Assembly: GCA_023053685.1 (NCBI GenBank)
Contig: JALIGW010000029.1
Location: 2,207,001-2,271,000, forward strand
DNA: 64,000 nucleotides
Source of the DNA: Diadophis punctatus similis
Taxonomy: Eukaryota; Chordata; Lepidosauria; Squamata; Dipsadidae
Direction of reading: 5' to 3'
A program made the translations under genes and the position numbers. Shown here piece by piece: positions 37,901-44,184 of this stretch (the first letter of the stretch is position 1; every line of letters starts with the position of its first letter). The notes beneath the pieces are model-generated. The model ran no database searches, had not been told where the DNA came from, and was given only the letters and a program-made list of their open reading frames with translations.

Positions 37901-40900
37901 CGTTAAGTAATCCTGATTAAATATAACCAAATCAAACCCAGTTTAGCTTTTCGAGATCAGTCAAGCTCAGCTAGGAGTTACAGGTAGTCCTCAACATTCA
38001 ACCACAATTGGAATCAGAATTTCCATTGCTAAACAAGTGGTGGTTAAGTAAGTTTGTGCCCAGTTTTATTACCTCCCCCCCATAGTTGTTGAATGAGTGC
38101 AGTTGTTAAGCAAATTATGCAGTTGTTAAATGAATTCATCTTCCTCCATTTTGGAAGCTAGCTGGGAGGGTCATAAATGGTGATCACACGAACCCAGGAT
38201 GCTACAGCCAGCATACAGTAAATACATGCCACTTATCCAAGTGTTTAAATTTTGATTACGTGATCTTGGGAATGCCGCAATGGTTGCAAGTGTGAGGAAC
38301 TGGACATAAGTCAGTTTTTCAGTGTGGTTGTGACTTTGAATGGTGGCTAAATGAATGGTTATAGGTCAAGGACTACCTGTATCACATAATAGCTCAAACA
38401 AATAGCCTATTTATAAGCCAGGTCATCAGGGAAACACCTGCCCTGCCTCTTTGAGAAGGGAATTCATGAATTAAGATGCCACACTTCAGGAAGTCCTGAA
38501 AACTCAACACTCTATTGGAGACGTCATTTTATTGGCAGCAGCATGAGGAGCAGGATCTCTGATGGTGGAGCAGGAGAATAGATACACGAGGAAGAATCAG
38601 ATCTTTCAATATGCTGGTCTCAAGCCATTTAAGACAATACCGTAGCTTACTCCCGGCTTGCTTAAAATACTGGAAGCTTTAATTAATTAACTTAGTGGAC
38701 TTAGGGATTTAGAATGGCTCATTTAAAGTTTTGTGCATAATATATACCAGTGATGGCGAACCTTTTTTGGCTCGGGTGCCAAAAGGGTGCGCACACGTGC
38801 AATATAGCGTGCACGCGTGCCCATAGCCATAACACCATGCCCTCCCCCCCGCGCATGCACACAACCCCCGTGCTGCCCCCGCGCATGCACACAGGCCTCA
38901 CTGAAGCCTCCGGACTTCCAGAAGGCCCGTTGGGCCGTTTTTCACCGTCCCAGGGTTTAGGAAGCTTCCTGAAACCTGGGGACGGCGAAAAATGGCCGAA
39001 CGGGCCAACCGGAAGTTCAAAAACGAACTTCCGGTTGGGTGGTTGGGCCATCTTTCACCGTCCCCAGGCTTCAGGAGGCTTTCCTGAAGCCTGGGGAGAG
39101 CGAAAATGACCGAAAAGAAAGCTGAAAATCAGCTGGCCAGCGAGCGCATGCGCGCTGGAGCTGACTTAGGGCAACGCCTTGCGTGCCCTCAGATATGGCT
39201 CCGCGTGCCACCTGTGGCATGCGTGCCATAGGTTCGCCATTACTGATATATACCATCTTGAACTGAACACAGAAAGGAATTCTAGCCAATGGTTAAACAA
39301 AACTGCAATAAAGTGATCTGAAAAGCAGAACTCTAGAAACATCTTTGATTCCTGTTTTGTGTACCAATTGAAACTTCTAAATATTGTTTAGAACATCCCC
39401 CTAAGAATATATTTCAAGTCATCCTCGACTTATGACCACAATTGGGATCAGAATTTCCATTGCTAAGCAAGGCAGTTGTTAATGCCCAATTTTATGACTC
39501 CTTTTGCCACAGCTGATATGAATCACTGCAGTTGTTAAGTGAATCTGGCTTCCCCCCCATTGACTTTGCCTATCTATCAGAAGCTGGCTTGGAAGCTCAT
39601 AAATGATGATCACCTGATTCTGGGATGCTGCAACTATCGCAAATGCATACCAGTTGCCAAGCATCTGAACTTTGATCATGTGACCCTAAGAATGCTCCGA
39701 TGGTCATAAATACAAGAAGTGACCGTAAGGTTTTACGTTAACTTAAGTTTTAAGTTAAGGACTACCTGTACATCATCCAATTGGGAAGAGTTTAATTCAG
39801 GATTAGATAATCTGGTACCTTCTAGATCAGCGGTTCCCAACCTTCCTAATGGCGCGACCCGCCCCCCGCCACCGCGCCCCCACTGCGACCCACCTCACCG
39901 CTGCCATTTGGGTTCTTTTACCCTCTGTGCATGCGCATAACGGTTTGCGCATGCGCAGAGGGTAAAAGAACCCAAATGGCAGCGGCGGGGTGGGTCGCTG
40001 TGGGGGCGCGATATGGCCAGGCTTGTGGCAGTGGGGGGGAGCTTAGGATGCCAGGGCGACCCCTGGGAAATGGTCGTTCGACCCCCAAAGGGGTCGCGAC
40101 CCCCAGGTTGGGAACCGCTGTTTTAGATGTTTTGGATCAACTTCCATAATCCCAGACAAGGCTGGTTCATGAAAAGACATATTATTAAAGCCTGGGAGTT
40201 GCTTTAGATAGTGAGATGGGTGGTATAAACATTTAATAAATAAAAATAAGTATATAAATATTGGAAGTTCTCCAAATCTTTGTAGGCACAAGATTTTTTA
40301 CTGATAGACTAAAACATGTTGAACATTGGCTACCTCTTCTTTCAAAGAAAGAAGAAAGAACCACTTGAAATCCATTTTACACTATTGGTCTGTTTTCAAT
40401 AGCATCTAATAGTTCCCTTTTAGGAGAATTCAGGATTGTGGAGTCCTTGGTGCTCTCTTGCAGACGTATCATTACCCAACTTCCAACAACAACAGGGCAA
40501 GCCATGGTATATAAAAAAGAGCATCCGTTACCTAGTTGGGTAATGAAATTTCTGCAAGAAAACAACCAAGCTCAAAGACCATCAAGAACTCCATAATTCA
40601 ACCCTGAGTTGCAAATATTATCTTCTACTGAATTAGATGTTTTGGTTGAATCATTCTTCATCGACAAAGTATCCGTTCTTTTATGGTTTCCTGTTCCCTT
40701 AATTGACATAACTGGAATAGTATTAAGTGTTCTTACTTTGGATTTTTCAGATGTAACCTAGTAAGATTAAATTTCTGAGTTCCATTTAGGTTTCAAAATA
40801 GAATCAAGAGAGGGGTGAGAAGAGATATACTGTTTTGTCTTGAATGTTTGGGATATTATAACCAGCACATTGCCACTCTTAATATTCAAGGTGATAGAGC

Positions 40901-41872
40901 TGCTGATTCTCATTTTTGGCGCCTCCTGTAAATAACTGATTTGTGAGTGCAGAGTTGCTACTAACTAGGCAAAAGTATTACGGTAGGTTGCAGGAGAAAG
41001 AATGAGGTTCACAATTACATTGAATGGTTGGTTCAATAAATCCCCCTCTATTTGCACCAACATTGCCTTATTCTGACTTTTTCTTTTTCTTTTGCTTAGG
41101 CCAAAAGAAGTCTAACTTGTGTCTCCCCAACTATGAACAAATTGTGCTTCAGGAGGCTAGTTCCCTGGGCCTTCTTTCCGCTTCCTCAACATGTCAGAAG
41201 TCACCTAAGCGCTTCTCTTCCAGTAACAGCTCCATCAGCCTATCTTCCCCCACCAGCTCCTGCGCCCTCTCTCACAGTCCCCTCAGCCCCATCATGACTG
41301 AGAAATTCGACTGGCCCGACGTGCGGGAGCTGAGGTCCAGGTATTCCTGTCAGGTGGCGATTGAGAAACGCAGACCCCCGCTAGTCAACAGGAGTTGCTC
41401 AGCACCTGAGAAAATGGTAGATGATGCTAAGATACAGGCAGGATTCCAGGGCTCAAAGGGGATTGCAAAAGCAGACGTAAAAAGCCAGCAATGGGACAAA
41501 CAGAGCTGCAGGAGAAAGTCCTCTCTTGATTCCATCCCCAAGGAACTTGTTTGTGATACGCCAAGGGAATTGTGTGTCACAGCAAAGGCCTCACTGGAGA
41601 ACAACCAGCATGTGATTGTGATAGAGAAGTTGCCCGAGGGGACTAATAAAGCTAAAGCCGATGAAAGAGAGCCACAGATTCTCTCCTCTTCAGACCAAGA
41701 GAAGCTTTCTCTCAAAGAGTTGGTGGAGCGGTACAAGTCGTATCAAGACTCAGAAGAACATCAGAGACATGAGGGTGATGTTCAGGAAGCATGGTGGGAG
41801 AAAACCGGCAGCCAAAGCAACCTGGTAAAAAACTTGAGAAAGAAATTTCAGACCCTTAATTCTACCAGCTGA
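10391..41872 (+). CDS. PLEKHG3: PLEKHG3, RhoGEF with DH and PH domains (whole gene model; N terminus incomplete)
   Basis: Join of exons 10391-10764, 12358-12458, 14647-14716, 15382-15428, 16756-16906, 19848-19979, 20570-20752, 22805-22897, 23337-23423, 24489-24522, 24995-25099, 30959-30997, 32201-32211, 32496-32741, 34417-34509, 36049-37462 and 41100-41872. All junctions are AG/GT and phases agree, giving about 1316 codons before TGA (human protein is about 1219). The family activates Rac/Cdc42-type GTPases and PLEKHG3 is known to act on actin at the leading edge of migrating cells. DH is at about residues 100-290 and PH at about 300-412 of the visible part. The tail is acidic and serine-rich, with conserved blocks such as [19 protein letters not shown] and the C-terminal [10 protein letters not shown]. 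Assignment rests on near-identity to mammalian PLEKHG3 across DH-PH and the matching C terminus. The first exon is open through its acceptor, so upstream coding sequence may be missing; the first in-frame ATG is 10483. Confidence 0.93.
11189..12114 (+). mobile_element. Helitron-like insertion
   Basis: Starts TCTACTGTATATATATAAAA between A and T. It carries the block CTCCAGAACCGTAAAGCCTA and AAACTTGAAACTTGGCAC, and ends with an imperfect hairpin (TGTAGCGAAACACGGGAATCC) shortly before CTAG|T. A TC start, a CTRR end with a subterminal hairpin and insertion between A and T without duplication are Helitron hallmarks. Its interior is mostly a minisatellite. No Rep/helicase ORF, so non-autonomous. 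Confidence 0.6.
11531..12040. repeat. GA-rich minisatellite with 219-bp higher-order period
   Basis: Units of about 45-50 bases (AAGCCTGAGGGAGAGAAGGG, then GGATAAGATAGGAGAGGCTT with variants). Two blocks starting GGTTCAATGGGGCCAGCC at 11611 and 11830 are almost identical, a 219-base higher-order period of several variant units. Confidence 0.9.
12358..12458 (+). CDS. PLEKHG3: PLEKHG3 exon: DH domain
   Basis: The exon encodes [13 protein letters not shown] and then [18 protein letters not shown], which is nearly identical to the human segment. Acceptor TTGGCAG, donor AG|GTGAGT. It enters in phase 0 and leaves two bases that complete a serine codon with the next exon. The preceding intron holds the Helitron-like insertion that ends about 240 bases upstream. 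Confidence 0.94.
12480..13040. other. PLEKHG3 intron, nothing recognised
   Basis: Unique-looking intronic sequence between an exon and a SINE. Confidence 0.4.
13049..13288 (-). mobile_element. tRNA-derived SINE (CGCAGTGGTTAA family), minus strand
   Basis: On the minus strand it starts with GGTGGCGCAGTGGTTAAAA (A box), carries a B-box-like segment, then GGCTCAAGGTTGACTCAGCC and GTAAAGCACTATGAACCGGT, and ends CTATTGCTATT. Two further copies are at 14123 and 35484, all in the same orientation. Confidence 0.85.
13450..13584. mobile_element. hAT-type MITE (AACTCCCAGAAT family), perfect TSD
   Basis: Starts CAGGGGTAGGCAAAGTTGGC and ends with GCCTACCCCTG. Perfect 8-bp flanks GGCTAGTA at 13442-13449 and 13585-13592. 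Near-perfect palindrome over its whole length. Confidence 0.92.
14123..14364 (-). mobile_element. tRNA-derived SINE (CGCAGTGGTTAA family), minus strand
   Basis: Same structure as 13049-13288 and about 90% identical by eye. The (TTTA)n at 14044 just upstream belongs to a separate L2-like remnant (TATGCCGCCCAATCCC). Confidence 0.85.
14647..14716 (+). CDS. PLEKHG3: PLEKHG3 exon: DH domain
   Basis: A 70-base exon encoding [20 protein letters not shown] and the following VHR. Acceptor TTCTATGCAG, donor AGG|GTAAGC. The first base completes the split serine codon and the exon ends in phase 0. It matches the human LRDLDSCNSDPVAVASCF segment. Confidence 0.94.
14720..15380. other. PLEKHG3 intron, nothing recognised
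   Basis: Intronic sequence without recognised repeats. Confidence 0.35.
15382..15428 (+). CDS. PLEKHG3: PLEKHG3 exon: DH domain
   Basis: A 47-base exon encoding [15 protein letters not shown] plus two bases of an asparagine codon. Acceptor CCCCAATAG, donor AAA|GTGAGT. The human counterpart reads [15 protein letters not shown], so the identity is unambiguous. Confidence 0.94.
15867..15887. repeat. 21-bp palindrome made of two MITE ends
   Basis: CAGGTAGTC, a three-base GAG centre, and GACTACCTG. These are the two terminal sequences of the TA-flanked MITE family joined with no body. The left flank is TA and the right is TC. Confidence 0.85.
15888..16755. other. PLEKHG3 intron, nothing recognised
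   Basis: Intronic sequence; no exon or repeat recognised. Confidence 0.35.
16756..16906 (+). CDS. PLEKHG3: PLEKHG3 exon: DH domain core, GTPase-binding helices
   Basis: The exon encodes [18 protein letters not shown] and the DH signature [18 protein letters not shown] (conserved region 3), which in Dbl-family exchange factors contacts the switch regions of the GTPase. Acceptor TTTCCAG, donor CAG|GTAACA; the exon ends in phase 0. The catalytic signature is intact, so an active exchange factor is expected. Confidence 0.95.
17153..17200. repeat. (AC)n microsatellite
   Basis: About 24 AC units. Confidence 0.95.
17593..17711 (+). mobile_element. BovB/RTE-like repeat fragment inside the L1
   Basis: Starts AAGGTAAAGGTTCCCCTC, includes GCTAGTCGTTCCCGACTC and GGCGGTGCTCATCTCCGT. 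The same sequence in reverse and more decayed is at 58597-58665. The family name is from memory; only the repetition is seen directly. Confidence 0.55.
18429..18819. mobile_element. hAT-type MITE (GGCGAACC family), perfect TSD, nested in L1
   Basis: CAGTGATGGCGAACCTATGG to GGTTCACCATCACTG, flanked by CTATAGGC at 18421-18428 and 18820-18827. It lies in the L1 3' UTR after the ORF2 stop, so the hAT insertion is younger than the L1. Confidence 0.92.
19327..19562 (+). mobile_element. tRNA-derived SINE, plus strand
   Basis: GCCAGTGTGATATGGTGATT (A-box region), a B-box-like GTCTAGTTCCACC, then GGGTGACCTTGCGCCAGTCA and a tail GTCAATGCTGACTCAAAGGC. This resembles the squamate SINEs with a BovB-related 3' end. 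Confidence 0.7.
19848..19979 (+). CDS. PLEKHG3: PLEKHG3 exon: end of DH domain
   Basis: Forty-four codons encoding [20 protein letters not shown] and the following [20 protein letters not shown]. Acceptor CTCCTAG, donor CAG|GTATTT. This is the last DH helix, which leads into the PH domain; it aligns without gaps to the human protein. The upstream intron contains an L1 insertion with an inverted 5' part. Confidence 0.94.
19985..20560. other. PLEKHG3 intron, nothing recognised
   Basis: AT-rich intronic sequence with no recognised repeat. Confidence 0.35.
20570..20752 (+). CDS. PLEKHG3: PLEKHG3 exon: DH-PH linker and first PH strands
   Basis: Sixty-one codons encoding [20 protein letters not shown], then [20 protein letters not shown] and a lysine-rich [14 protein letters not shown] segment. 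These are the linker and the first beta strands of the PH domain, with basic residues in the loop that usually faces phosphoinositides. Acceptor TTTTGCAG, donor CCA|GTAAGT, phase 0 at both ends. Confidence 0.95.
20942..21328 (-). mobile_element. 5'-truncated L1, minus strand, perfect 18-bp TSD
   Basis: Flanked by TGAAGTTGGTGTGAATTT at 20924-20941 and 21329-21346. The minus strand encodes the end of L1 ORF2 ([31 protein letters not shown]), homologous to the L1 at 18100-18270. The A-rich 3' end is at the low-coordinate side. Confidence 0.9.
21763..21892. repeat. (AC)n and (ATAC)n microsatellite cluster
   Basis: ACAC and CATATA-type repeats of about 130 bases. Confidence 0.9.
21950..22045 (-). 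mobile_element. tRNA-derived SINE fragment, minus strand
   Basis: On the minus strand: GCCTGTGGCTTGGAGGTTAA, GCTACTGCCTCACAGGCAGG, CCAGGTTCGAATCCCATT. The GGTTCGAATCCC is a perfect B box. Too short and too decayed at the acceptor stem for a functional tRNA. Confidence 0.6.
22143..22222. repeat. (TTTA)n microsatellite
   Basis: About 20 TTTA units, followed by a TATG-rich stretch to 22270. Confidence 0.95.
22280..22800. other. PLEKHG3 intron, nothing recognised
   Basis: No recognised feature before the exon at 22805. Confidence 0.35.
22805..22897 (+). CDS. PLEKHG3: PLEKHG3 exon: PH domain
   Basis: Thirty-one codons encoding [20 protein letters not shown] and [11 protein letters not shown], the middle PH strands. 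Acceptor GGCCTGCAG, donor CAG|GTGAGA, phase 0 at both ends. Human PLEKHG3 reads almost the same. Confidence 0.94.
22900..24485. other. PLEKHG3 introns around 23337-23423, nothing else recognised
   Basis: Apart from the exon at 23337-23423 no repeat or gene was recognised. A short block near 23855 (AATTTCTAAACATAA) resembles 3490 and the inverse at 4140. Confidence 0.35.
23337..23423 (+). CDS. PLEKHG3: PLEKHG3 exon: C-terminal PH helix
   Basis: Twenty-nine codons encoding [18 protein letters not shown] and [11 protein letters not shown]. The tryptophan is the invariant PH helix residue. Acceptor GTTACCAG, donor AAA|GTGAGT. Confidence 0.94.
24489..24522 (+). CDS. PLEKHG3: PLEKHG3 exon: short post-PH exon
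   Basis: A 34-base exon encoding [11 protein letters not shown] plus one base of a tyrosine codon. Acceptor TTCTTCAG, donor TCT|GTAAGT. Matches human [13 protein letters not shown] across the next junction. Confidence 0.92.
24995..25099 (+). CDS. PLEKHG3: PLEKHG3 exon: post-PH basic segment
   Basis: The exon encodes [20 protein letters not shown] and then [15 protein letters not shown], ending with one base of a glutamate codon. Acceptor CTTTTCAG, donor CAG|GTAAAT. The GRRQSEP motif that spans the next junction is conserved in human. Two downstream exons (28745 and 30959) both begin with bases that restore Glu-Pro, see the cassette exon entry. Confidence 0.92.
25267..25600. mobile_element. 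decayed member of the AGGTAGTCCTCGACTTA MITE family
   Basis: Left TIR CAGGTAGCCCTCGACTTATC preceded by TA, with GGTCACATGACC and TTATGACC body motifs. The right end is not clear; the body differs from the other copies. Confidence 0.5.
26123..26516. mobile_element. TA-flanked MITE (AGGTAGTCCTCGACTTA family), complete
   Basis: CAGGTAATCCTCAACTTAC to AATCGAGGACTACCTG, flanked by TA on both sides (26121-26122, 26517-26518). The body has GTTGTTAAATGAATCACTG and two GATCACATGACC-like blocks. Confidence 0.88.
26520..27715. other. PLEKHG3 intron, nothing recognised
   Basis: Long AT-rich intronic stretch with no recognised exon or repeat. Confidence 0.35.
27724..27946. mobile_element. hAT-type MITE (GTGTCAAACTC family), perfect TSD
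   Basis: CACGGGTGTCAAACTCAAGG to GAGTTTGACACCCTTG, flanked by TTCTAGAA at 27716-27723 and 27947-27954. The GC-rich interior CCGTGGGCCAGATCCGGCC is typical of this widespread amniote hAT group. Confidence 0.92.
27960..28740. other. PLEKHG3 intron, nothing recognised
   Basis: No recognised feature before the candidate cassette exon. Confidence 0.35.
28745..28837 (+). CDS. PLEKHG3: probable alternative cassette exon of PLEKHG3 (93 bp)
   Basis: The stretch lies between a good acceptor (TCCTATTCATAG) and a GTGCGA donor. It is 93 bases long and keeps phase 1 at both ends, so it can be included or skipped without a frameshift. Joined to 25099 it reads [20 protein letters not shown] and then [12 protein letters not shown], with the same Glu-Pro start as the constitutive exon at 30959. 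The content (Lys/Ser/Gly) suits the PLEKHG3 tail, but I recall no human counterpart. Inferred from open frame, splice sites and phase only. Confidence 0.55.
29063..29446. mobile_element. TA-flanked MITE (AGGTAGTCCTCGACTTA family)
   Basis: CAGGTAGTCCTTGACTTAC to AAGTCGAGGACTACCA, with TA on both sides. Body in opposite orientation to 26123. Confidence 0.85.
29737..29868. mobile_element. hAT-type MITE (AACTCCCAGAAT family)
   Basis: Left end GGCTAGGCAAAGTTGGC (first bases decayed), right end GCCTACCCTTG. Flanks CCTTAGTG (29729) and CCTTAGTA (29869) match at 7 of 8. Confidence 0.82.
30197..30245. repeat. (CTCCC)n tract
   Basis: About ten imperfect CTCCC units on the + strand, a polypurine run on the other. 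Confidence 0.9.
30250..30950. other. PLEKHG3 intron, nothing recognised
   Basis: No recognised exon or repeat before the exon at 30959. Confidence 0.35.
30959..30997 (+). CDS. PLEKHG3: PLEKHG3 exon: short tail exon
   Basis: A 39-base exon encoding [13 protein letters not shown], homologous to human EPTKHLLRQLNEK. Acceptor a T-run followed by AAATCACAG, donor AAAG|GTAAGA. Phase 1 at both ends. Confidence 0.92.
31540..31860 (+). mobile_element. L2-type LINE 3' end with long (AAAT)n tail
   Basis: AGACATGGCTTTTCCTGCAG matches the L2 at 35150. It is followed by an A/T-rich 3' UTR, GTACGCCGCCCTGAGTCCTT and about 25 AAAT units from 31763. Confidence 0.8.
31886..32033 (-). mobile_element. L2-type LINE 3' tail, minus strand
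   Basis: (TTTA)n at 31897-31970 followed by ATGCCGCCCAACTCCCGTAG and GACTCAGGGCGGCGG, the inverse of the L2 tail. It faces the 31540-31860 copy across about 35 bases. Confidence 0.8.
32201..32211 (+). CDS. PLEKHG3: PLEKHG3 microexon (11 bp)
   Basis: Eleven bases between CAAATCTTCAG and GTAAGA encode VGLK and shift the phase from 1 to 0, as the next exon requires. Human PLEKHG3 has AAGMKGK at the corresponding place, so the alignment supports it. Without this microexon the exon at 32496 would be read out of frame after 30997. Confidence 0.75.
32496..32741 (+). CDS. PLEKHG3: PLEKHG3 exon: acidic tail with long polyglutamate run
   Basis: Eighty-two codons, open in phase 0, starting [20 protein letters not shown] and continuing through an acidic segment to an uninterrupted run of 23 glutamates (32664-32732, mixed GAG/GAA codons) and EDRL. 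Acceptor CTTCACATAG, donor CTG|GTAGGA. A second possible donor (CTG|GTGTCA) lies 15 bases further on and would keep the frame. The Glu run is not in the human sequence I know. The lysine/arginine-rich and proline-rich readings of other frames are artefacts of this repeat. Confidence 0.8.
32760..33590. other. PLEKHG3 intron, nothing recognised
   Basis: No recognised exon or repeat. Confidence 0.35.
33599..34279. mobile_element. composite TIR element (CCGTATTTTTCGGAGTATAAGACGC family), copy 1
   Basis: Starts CCGTATTTTTCGGAGTATAA and ends CTTATACTCCAAAAAATGTGG, flanked by TA on both sides (33597-33598, 34280-34281). Two AACTCCCAGAAT-type MITE segments (33757-33890, 33903-33975) are embedded. 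The right part is rich in GCAAAAA and AAAACGGCCC repeats. A full inverted copy is at 62740-63576. Confidence 0.85.
34417..34509 (+). CDS. PLEKHG3: PLEKHG3 exon: tail
   Basis: Thirty-one codons encoding [16 protein letters not shown] and [15 protein letters not shown]. Acceptor TATTTTGCTTCAG, donor AAG|GTAGGC, phase 0 at both ends. The end corresponds to human KRMSFESISSLPE. A composite transposon (33599-34279) ends only 137 bases upstream of the acceptor. Confidence 0.85.
34667..35370 (+). mobile_element. L2-type LINE 3' end with RT C-terminal fragment
   Basis: Encodes [37 protein letters not shown] and [15 protein letters not shown], the C-terminal part of an L2-clade reverse transcriptase. 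An in-frame stop at 35036 ends the open frame early. The 3' UTR ends ACGCCGCCCTGAGTCCTTAG and (AAAT)n. It links the orphan GCCGCCCTGAGTCC tails elsewhere in the window to L2. Confidence 0.85.
35484..35728 (-). mobile_element. tRNA-derived SINE (CGCAGTGGTTAA family), minus strand
   Basis: Third copy of the 13049 family; on the minus strand GGTGGTGCAGTGGTTAGAA, then CGATTCTCACCGGCTCAAGG. Confidence 0.85.
35792..35998 (+). mobile_element. tRNA-derived SINE, plus strand, next to a PLEKHG3 acceptor
   Basis: GAGTTTGGTATAGTGATTAAGG, GTGAGTTCTAGTCTTGCC, TTGGGCCAATAACACTCTCT and a tail ACACTGATTTGAAGGCACAA. It ends about 50 bases before the exon at 36049. Confidence 0.7.
36049..37462 (+). CDS. PLEKHG3: PLEKHG3 large tail exon (1414 bp)
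   Basis: Acceptor GATGTGTTCCCAG, donor AAAG|GTATGT. It encodes about 471 residues, starting [19 protein letters not shown]. Conserved blocks are [100 protein letters not shown] and [18 protein letters not shown], all recognisable in human PLEKHG3. The SRRNS, RRRES and SRSSS motifs are plausible phosphorylation sites (inference). No stop or frameshift is present. Confidence 0.95.
37981..38379. mobile_element. TA-flanked MITE (AGGTAGTCCTCGACTTA family), complete
   Basis: CAGGTAGTCCTCAACATTC to GGTCAAGGACTACCTG, flanked by TA on both sides (37979-37980, 38380-38381). Confidence 0.88.
38748..39245. mobile_element. hAT-type MITE (GGCGAACC family), perfect TSD
   Basis: CAGTGATGGCGAACCTTTTT to GGTTCGCCATTACTG, flanked by ATATATAC at 38740-38747 and 39246-39253. 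The interior contains inverted GCTTCCTGAAACCTGGGGA-type segments. Confidence 0.9.
39415..39768. mobile_element. TA-flanked MITE (AGGTAGTCCTCGACTTA family)
   Basis: CAAGTCATCCTCGACTTATG to TTAAGGACTACCTG followed by TA. The left flank is TT. Confidence 0.78.
39838..40120. mobile_element. hAT-type MITE (GGTTCCCAACC family)
   Basis: CAGCGGTTCCCAACCTTCCT to AGGTTGGGAACCGCTG. Flanks TTCTAGAT (39830-39837) and TTTTAGAT (40121-40128) match at 7 of 8. It is a short version of 5764-6288 with a perfect internal palindrome around GCATGCGC. Confidence 0.87.
40130..41095. other. PLEKHG3 last intron, nothing recognised
   Basis: Unique-looking intronic sequence. Confidence 0.35.
41100..41872 (+). CDS. PLEKHG3: PLEKHG3 last coding exon and stop
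   Basis: Acceptor TTTTGCTTAG. It encodes [20 protein letters not shown], a Ser/Pro-rich segment, then [20 protein letters not shown] and [12 protein letters not shown], and ends [13 protein letters not shown] with TGA at 41870-41872. Human counterparts are FDYEQLMAQE, FSWPDVRELCSKY, NRSHSVPENMV and NLREKFQALNS. The conserved C-terminal end confirms the true stop. Confidence 0.95.
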
Positions 41873-43366
41873 ACACCCACGTCTCTTGTTCCTGTGCCAT
41901 TTTGCCAGTTCTCAAATCTCCATCTCTCCTTGGATTACTACTCAGAACCTTCTTTGCCTGTTCCACATCGTGCTTGAAATTTCTGGGAAGTTGCAACTGC
42001 CTCAAACTGAGGATTTTTTTAAAAAAAATGCTCTCTTTAAAGATCTGTGAACTTGAACATGGATCTGACATGCCACTGACACTGCACCAGGCAGCATTAT
42101 TGGGCAGAACTCTCAGGGAGCTTCCGGTCAAAGCAGAGACAATACAGATCAATCATCATTTGAACATTTGTTCCTCCCTTCAGGAGCTGGTATATTTGGA
42201 AATGTTTGCTTTACGAAGCCAGAGCAAGATGTACATTGCTCAGTCTACTAGGAAAATAAGTTATTATTCTTTAAGTTTTCTTTTTCTTTTTTTTAAGAAT
42301 GTAATTTTACTATGGCTTGGGTTAATTCCAGGCCTCTCAACTTGGGAACACCCAACCTAATACTGTTTTGTGTACATATTTGAATCTATATGCATTGTGC
42401 AATAACCACTTTTGACCAGCGAATACAGCTTTGAACTCTTCACTGTTGGGGGAGGGATATAATTGGGGAAGATTGCAATAACTGATTTTTGTACCACATT
42501 TCCTATGCACAAAAAATGCTACAAAGCTGATCGGCAACTCTTGAAGTCAGTGATCTCTCCAAAATGAGCAGTACCAAGGACTGACACTAGTATATTAATC
42601 CATTGGGGTTCTAAGCCATTTCAAGTCACATTACTTCATTTTTTAGCCCATCTTCTTAGTATAGTTTGTCTTGCATTAAAATACCTTTTGAGCAAAGAAA
42701 TCCTATGGGGTAAGAAGTTCTCTTCCTATTCCAACGTGGAGGAAATAAATGGTAACCATTCCAGGACTGAGATATTTTCTTACTATTTTCCAAGGCAGGT
42801 TGACAAGTTTGCATCTTACGGATCCATAGCCTCTGTCAGAACACCAACCTTTTTTTCTCTGTCATCGGAGCATTGTTGTTTGAGAAGCAGCAGTTGTGAA
42901 TCTCTTGCAACCTGATGGTAGAAACAAGATCGGGTCTCTCTCTCTCTGGAAGCGCAGAGTTCTCTGCCCTTGCAAATCTAACCAGTCTTGTAGCCCTTGG
43001 AGTGCTCTTCCCAGTATGAGAAGAATTTAAAGTGCAGTTAGATTACTTCGGCTAAGAGTAAATGCCGCCTGAGAAGTAGTTGCATGTGGAATTGATGCAC
43101 CGTAGCCTGAGTTAATGAAACCACCAAAACTTCTGAAGGGGATAACATGATCCTGAGTGTTGTGTTGGTGGATTTTATATCACCTGTAGAAAACACCCAA
43201 GGGACCTTTGCACGGGAAGCATTTCTTCATCACAGAAAGCACTAAGACATTAATGTGTATCATAAAAGCACCACAACTTAGTAAAGTATGTTAGTATCCT
43301 TTCCTTTGTATTGAGATAATGGATCCTTTAAGCATAGTTCCCATCGTGGTTTAGGAAGATAAATTA

Positions 43367-43387
43367 CACACACACACACACACACAC
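43367..43387. repeat. (CA)n microsatellite in probable 3' UTR
   Basis: About ten CA units. Confidence 0.9.
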
Positions 43388-44178
43388 CAAAAAAATCACA
43401 GAGCCAGGAAAAGCTTATTGGTTCATTTATTAGAAAAAAAAATGTTAAATTGCTTCTGAAGCACATTCTGAAGCTTTAGCTCTTTTCTCTGGACAGTGGA
43501 AGCACATTGGAAGCAGGCAAAATGTGATGCCTAGCTGTGAAAAGAGGATTAACTCCAGCCCTCAGATCCTGTAGGAGAGGCCTTGGGCTACTTCAGCTAT
43601 TGGCACTCTGAAGTGTATGTCTTTTGGGCCTGGTCACATGACATTCCCTTCTAACATGTCCTGACTTGCGTGTAAGTGGGATTGTGAAAAGCAGTTGAAT
43701 GAAGAGGGAAAAGCCCAGATAAGGCTGACAATCACCAGGCAGGAAATGGATCCTATGGGATAACGCCAATGCTTTTGGTCTGTTGATAGGTAAGAGCCTA
43801 TTGCTGAGAGTCACAGTCAACTCTACCCGATGCCTACAAGCTGAGAGATTTGCAATGGGTTCAGAAGCCCAGTTCATGACAGATTAAACAAACAGGATGG
43901 AAGAAAATGCACCTAAGGAATACAGCCGCTTTCTATAAGCAGGTAGTACAGTGCAGGGCAGTGGTCCTCATAAAACAGGAACAGCCTCAAAGAGTATCTT
44001 AGTCATGTTTTTATTTCAGTTATCTGAAAATGGGCAGTGCACTACAAGTTTAAACTCAGGAGTGACGGGTGAAAATGTCCTCCAAGAAAGCGATGGTGAT
44101 GGCACTTCTCTCTCTTGCTGTACATGTTCCCACTGAGTGCTAAAATGTACAAGTGAAATGCATTTAAGCAAAATGTTC

Positions 44179-44184
44179 AATAAA
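44179..44184 (+). terminator. candidate PLEKHG3 polyadenylation signal AATAAA
   Basis: A canonical hexamer in the context TTCAATAAAAACTCTTGG, followed by a T/G-rich stretch, about 2.3 kb after the stop codon. An earlier AATAAA at 42744 could serve a shorter transcript. Confidence 0.4.
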